NCBI GenBank assembly: GCA_025054775.1
Contig: JANWZA010000038.1
Span: 1 to 44,998 of the forward strand
Length of the DNA stretch: 44,998 bases
Origin: Microscillaceae bacterium
GTDB taxonomy: Bacteria > Bacteroidota > Bacteroidia > Cytophagales > Microscillaceae
Direction: 5' to 3'
The notes under the pieces were generated by a model. The model was given only the letters and a program-made list of their open reading frames with translations, did not search any database and was not told the DNA's origin. The translations under genes were made by a program, and so were the position numbers. This document shows, piece by piece, positions 42,510-44,998 of the stretch (positions are counted from its first letter, which is position 1; every line of letters begins with the position of its first letter).

Positions 42510-43391
42510 ATGTTCATTCCTAGAGATATTTTACAAGTCAAATTACCAGTTTATCAACATGTTTTGACTTACCGACAGGTAAGCAATTTTGCAGCAGCTA
42601 CACAAACGCATTTAGAATGTTATTTTGACGACACCCAAGGTTTGGATAAATTGCAAATTCACCCCGTATTTCCTGTAGTGCTTTCTTGGAAGGCTAAGCA
42701 AAGTTGTGAGCAGGCTCTAAAACAACACCTACCCCAAGGAGCATTAGCAAAAATGATACATCAACAACTACAACTTACTTATTTCCAACCTATCAAAGCG
42801 ACGGATAGCCTACAAGTAGAAACGCAACTGATAGCTCTAGAACCGCACAACAAAGGAGCCTTGTTGTATGTAAAATATGACATTTATAACCAACATAAAC
42901 AACTTTTGGTAACTGAATTGAGCACTGTACTGCTACAAAACACCTCCTGCGAAGCCGCAAAAAGTAAAAATTGGCAAACTATCCAACTTGAACAAGAATG
43001 GGAATTTGATAATAACTTCTCAGTTATTTTTGAAAAACAAATAACCATTCCCAAAAACTTACCCTATCAATACGATGCAGGAGCTGATATTCATTACCCT
43101 GTGCATACCTCTCCTACTTTGGCTCAAAAATTAGGTTTCAAAGGCATCATTTTACAAGGAAGTTGTGCCTTAGCTCTAATCACTAACCAAGTGATTTATC
43201 ATTGCCTGTTCCAAAACCCAAGCAAAGTAAAAAAATTGCAAGCATTTTTCAAATCAGTCATCTTACCACCACAAACCATTTTGTTGAAAATTTATCAGCA
43301 AAAGAATCATCCTAAAAGTTACTATTTCCAAACTTTCGCTGAAGACCAAGAAGAAACCTTACTCCTCAAGGGCAAAATTGAAACTTATTGA
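42510..43391 (+). CDS. double-hotdog MaoC-like dehydratase-family protein
   Basis: The 293-residue cytoplasmic protein shows two hotdog-like halves. The second carries AGADIHYPVHTSPTLAQKLG followed by FKGIILQGSCALAL. This matches the hydratase-2/MaoC pattern (G-D-x-N-P-I-H, then A and G-x-x-HG) with the aspartate and final histidine kept. The asparagine position is altered and the later HG is QG. The first half lacks the motif, as is usual when one half only supports the fold. It may hydrate enoyl thioesters or merely bind them; the changed residues make activity uncertain. It begins eight bases after the OmpA-family gene and lies 94 bases before purA. Neither neighbour suggests a pathway. 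Confidence 0.72.
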   Translation: MFIPRDILQVKLPVYQHVLTYRQVSNFAAATQTHLECYFDDTQGLDKLQIHPVFPVVLSWKAKQSCEQALKQHLPQGALAKMIHQQLQLTYFQPIKATDSLQVETQLIALEPHNKGALLYVKYDIYNQHKQLLVTELSTVLLQNTSCEAAKSKNWQTIQLEQEWEFDNNFSVIFEKQITIPKNLPYQYDAGADIHYPVHTSPTLAQKLGFKGIILQGSCALALITNQVIYHCLFQNPSKVKKLQAFFKSVILPPQTILLKIYQQKNHPKSYYFQTFAEDQEETLLLKGKIETY

Positions 43392-43485
43392 GTTTAAGGA
43401 GAAGTTGTGAAATACACATTAGAAAAACTCAAATCTTTTTTCAAATATTTCGCTAACGCTAAACACATTACACCCACACCAAAAC

Positions 43486-44754
43486 ATGGCAGTAGACGTA
43501 CTTTTAGGCTTGCAATGGGGCGACGAGGGCAAGGGAAAAATCGTTGATTACCTCGCACCTAACTATCACGTAGTAGCACGGTTTCAAGGCGGACCTAATG
43601 CAGGGCATACCTTAGAATTTGAAGGGAAAAAACACGTTTTGCATCAAATCCCCTCGGGAATTTTTAGAGAAAACATACAAAATATTATAGGAAATGGTTT
43701 AGTGATTGATGCTATTGTGTTTCAAAAAGAAGTTCTTTCTTTGGATAAATATGCTATTAATTACCGTAAAAATCTGTTCATTTCTAAAAAAGCCCATCTC
43801 ATTTTGCCTTCTCACAAGCTATTAGATGCAGCCTTAGAACAAGCCAAAGGTAACCAAAAAATTGGCTCTACTTTGCGTGGCATTGGTCCCAGTTATCAAG
43901 ACAAAATTGGACGCATGGGCTTACGTGTAGGTGATATCCTTTCTCCTTATTTTCAACAAAAATATAACCAATTAGTCCAAAATCATAAAATTTGGCTAGA
44001 TTATCTACAATATGATAGCAGTTCATTGCAACAAACAGAACCTCTATTCTGGGAAGCCATAGATTTCCTAAAAACCTTAAATATTGTCGATTCTGAATAC
44101 CTAATTAACCAAGCTATAAATCAAAATAAAAAAATATTAGCCGAAGGTGCGCAAGGCTCACTCTTAGATATTGACTTTGGTTCTTACCCCTACGTTACAA
44201 GCTCTAATACTATCGTAGCAGGTGCTCTTACAGGGCTGGGATTTGCCCCAAGGCATGTAAGAGAAGTTTTTGGTATTTTCAAAGCCTATTGCACACGCGT
44301 AGGGGAAGGACCTTTCCCTACCGAATTGAAAGACGAAACAGGTGAAAAACTACGCAAAATAGGTAATGAATTTGGGGCAACCACAGGTAGAAAACGCCGT
44401 TGCGGGTGGTTAGACCTGCCTGCCCTCAAATATGCTATCATGCTCAACGGTGTTACTCAGCTTTTTATGATGAAAGTGGATGTATTGAATACTTTTGAGC
44501 AAATAAAAATTTGCACACATTATAAGTTACCTAATGGAGAAATCACTGACCAAATACCTTACGACATACATTTAGCCATAGAACCTGTTTATCAAACCTT
44601 TGAGGGTTGGTACACCGAAATAAAACATATTCGCCAATTTGAGCAGTTACCCACACAACTGCTGACTTTTGTGCAATTTATTGAGCAACACGTAGGCATA
44701 CCTATTACGCTCATCTCAGTAGGAGCAGACAGGGCAGAGACGATTTTTAGATAA
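43486..44754 (+). CDS. purA: adenylosuccinate synthetase
   Basis: PurA joins IMP and aspartate using GTP, the first committed step from IMP to AMP, in the cytoplasm. The 422-residue protein has the N-terminal signature LGLQWGDEGKGKIVDYLA with the catalytic aspartate, then FQGGPNAGHTL with the catalytic histidine. The IMP-binding part is IGSTLRGIGPSYQDKIGRMG, followed by AEGAQGSLLDIDFGSYPYVT, then GEGPFPTEL and TGRKRRCGWLDL. The GTP-site lysine context FMMKVDVLN and the C-terminal SVGADRAETI complete the family. Its length is normal. It has its own 94-base leader, without a clear -7 box. Confidence 0.97.
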   Translation: MAVDVLLGLQWGDEGKGKIVDYLAPNYHVVARFQGGPNAGHTLEFEGKKHVLHQIPSGIFRENIQNIIGNGLVIDAIVFQKEVLSLDKYAINYRKNLFISKKAHLILPSHKLLDAALEQAKGNQKIGSTLRGIGPSYQDKIGRMGLRVGDILSPYFQQKYNQLVQNHKIWLDYLQYDSSSLQQTEPLFWEAIDFLKTLNIVDSEYLINQAINQNKKILAEGAQGSLLDIDFGSYPYVTSSNTIVAGALTGLGFAPRHVREVFGIFKAYCTRVGEGPFPTELKDETGEKLRKIGNEFGATTGRKRRCGWLDLPALKYAIMLNGVTQLFMMKVDVLNTFEQIKICTHYKLPNGEITDQIPYDIHLAIEPVYQTFEGWYTEIKHIRQFEQLPTQLLTFVQFIEQHVGIPITLISVGADRAETIFR

Positions 44755-44808
44755 TTTTCTAACTTGTAAAACAACTTTGCCTTAATTGTAACAGGTTAAA
44801 TAACTTTC

Positions 44809-44935
44809 AGGGCACTCCCTTTACCCTTTCACATATCTCAAAAGGCAAAGGGGTATGGGCGCTGTAGGGTTCTATTGTGTTTGGGTGCCTTGCACCGAGC
44901 CTTTACAGGGCTTACCCTCTCAATCCTAATGCCAC
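44809..44935. other. GC-richer non-coding block with nested hairpins after purA
   Basis: This block is visibly richer in G and C than the surrounding DNA and contains no supportable gene. GGTGC (44884-44888) pairs with GCACC (44892-44896) across a three-base loop. GCGCTGTA (44859-44866) pairs around it with TACAGGGC (44904-44911), one mismatch. An imperfect stem of about 13 pairs joins 44817-44830 with 44840-44853. It may be a structured RNA, a repeat family member or the end of a mobile element. Its right-hand continuation is outside the window. Confidence 0.45.
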
Positions 44936-44998
44936 AAGACAAACAAAATTCATTCGCTTTCACAACTTTGTTGTATCTTGCAACGTAATTCGCTTGTA

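Overview
The window is a 45-kb piece of a low-GC chromosome from a member of the Bacteroidota, most likely a Cytophagales-type gliding bacterium. Three things point there. Exact copies of the Bacteroidota promoter -7 box TAnnTTTG lie in front of several genes. A 2,220-residue secreted protein ends in a type IX secretion (T9SS) sorting domain, and an operon holds FKBP-type lipoproteins of the kind that includes GldI. The F-type ATP synthase cluster (a, c, b, delta, alpha, gamma) lacks beta and epsilon, as is usual in this phylum. The species is not identified.

Layout. 1-4.1 kb: small envelope genes, including an outer-membrane barrel protein followed 22 bases later by a pentameric ligand-gated ion channel homologue, then two secreted proteins of unknown function on the minus strand. 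4.4-9.2 kb: gltX, proline dehydrogenase, murF and a histidine phosphatase whose 3' end overlaps murF. 9.5-14 kb: the large subunit of glutamate synthase, with a TTG start and no gltD beside it. 14-15.8 kb: two exported thioredoxin-fold proteins. 16-22.7 kb: the giant T9SS substrate. 22.8-26.7 kb, minus strand: a DHH phosphoesterase with two FKBP lipoproteins, preceded by a near-perfect promoter, then a Fur-family regulator. 27.1-31.9 kb: dnaA with an unusual acidic N-terminal extension, then NlpC/P60, lipid A-type acyltransferase, TauE/SafE and ChaN-like genes. 32.1-37.8 kb: the ATP synthase cluster, which is divided by two strong intercistronic hairpins and closed by a third. 37.9-39.3 kb: a beta-CASP metallo-beta-lactamase nuclease. 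39.3-40.4 kb: a decaying region with a degraded IS982-family transposase end and a frameshifted pseudogene of a restriction-endonuclease-like protein. 40.4-44.8 kb: an OmpA/PD40 envelope protein, a MaoC-like double-hotdog protein and purA. After purA comes a GC-richer non-coding block with nested hairpins.

Most genes are housekeeping: glutamate and proline metabolism, peptidoglycan and lipid A synthesis, replication initiation, energy conversion and purine synthesis. They are mixed with Bacteroidota envelope genes. I found no CRISPR array, no intact phage, no complete defence system, and no rRNA or tRNA gene. The best candidates for something new are the barrel/ion-channel gene pair, the hairpin arrangement inside the atp cluster, the DnaA extension and the structured block after purA.
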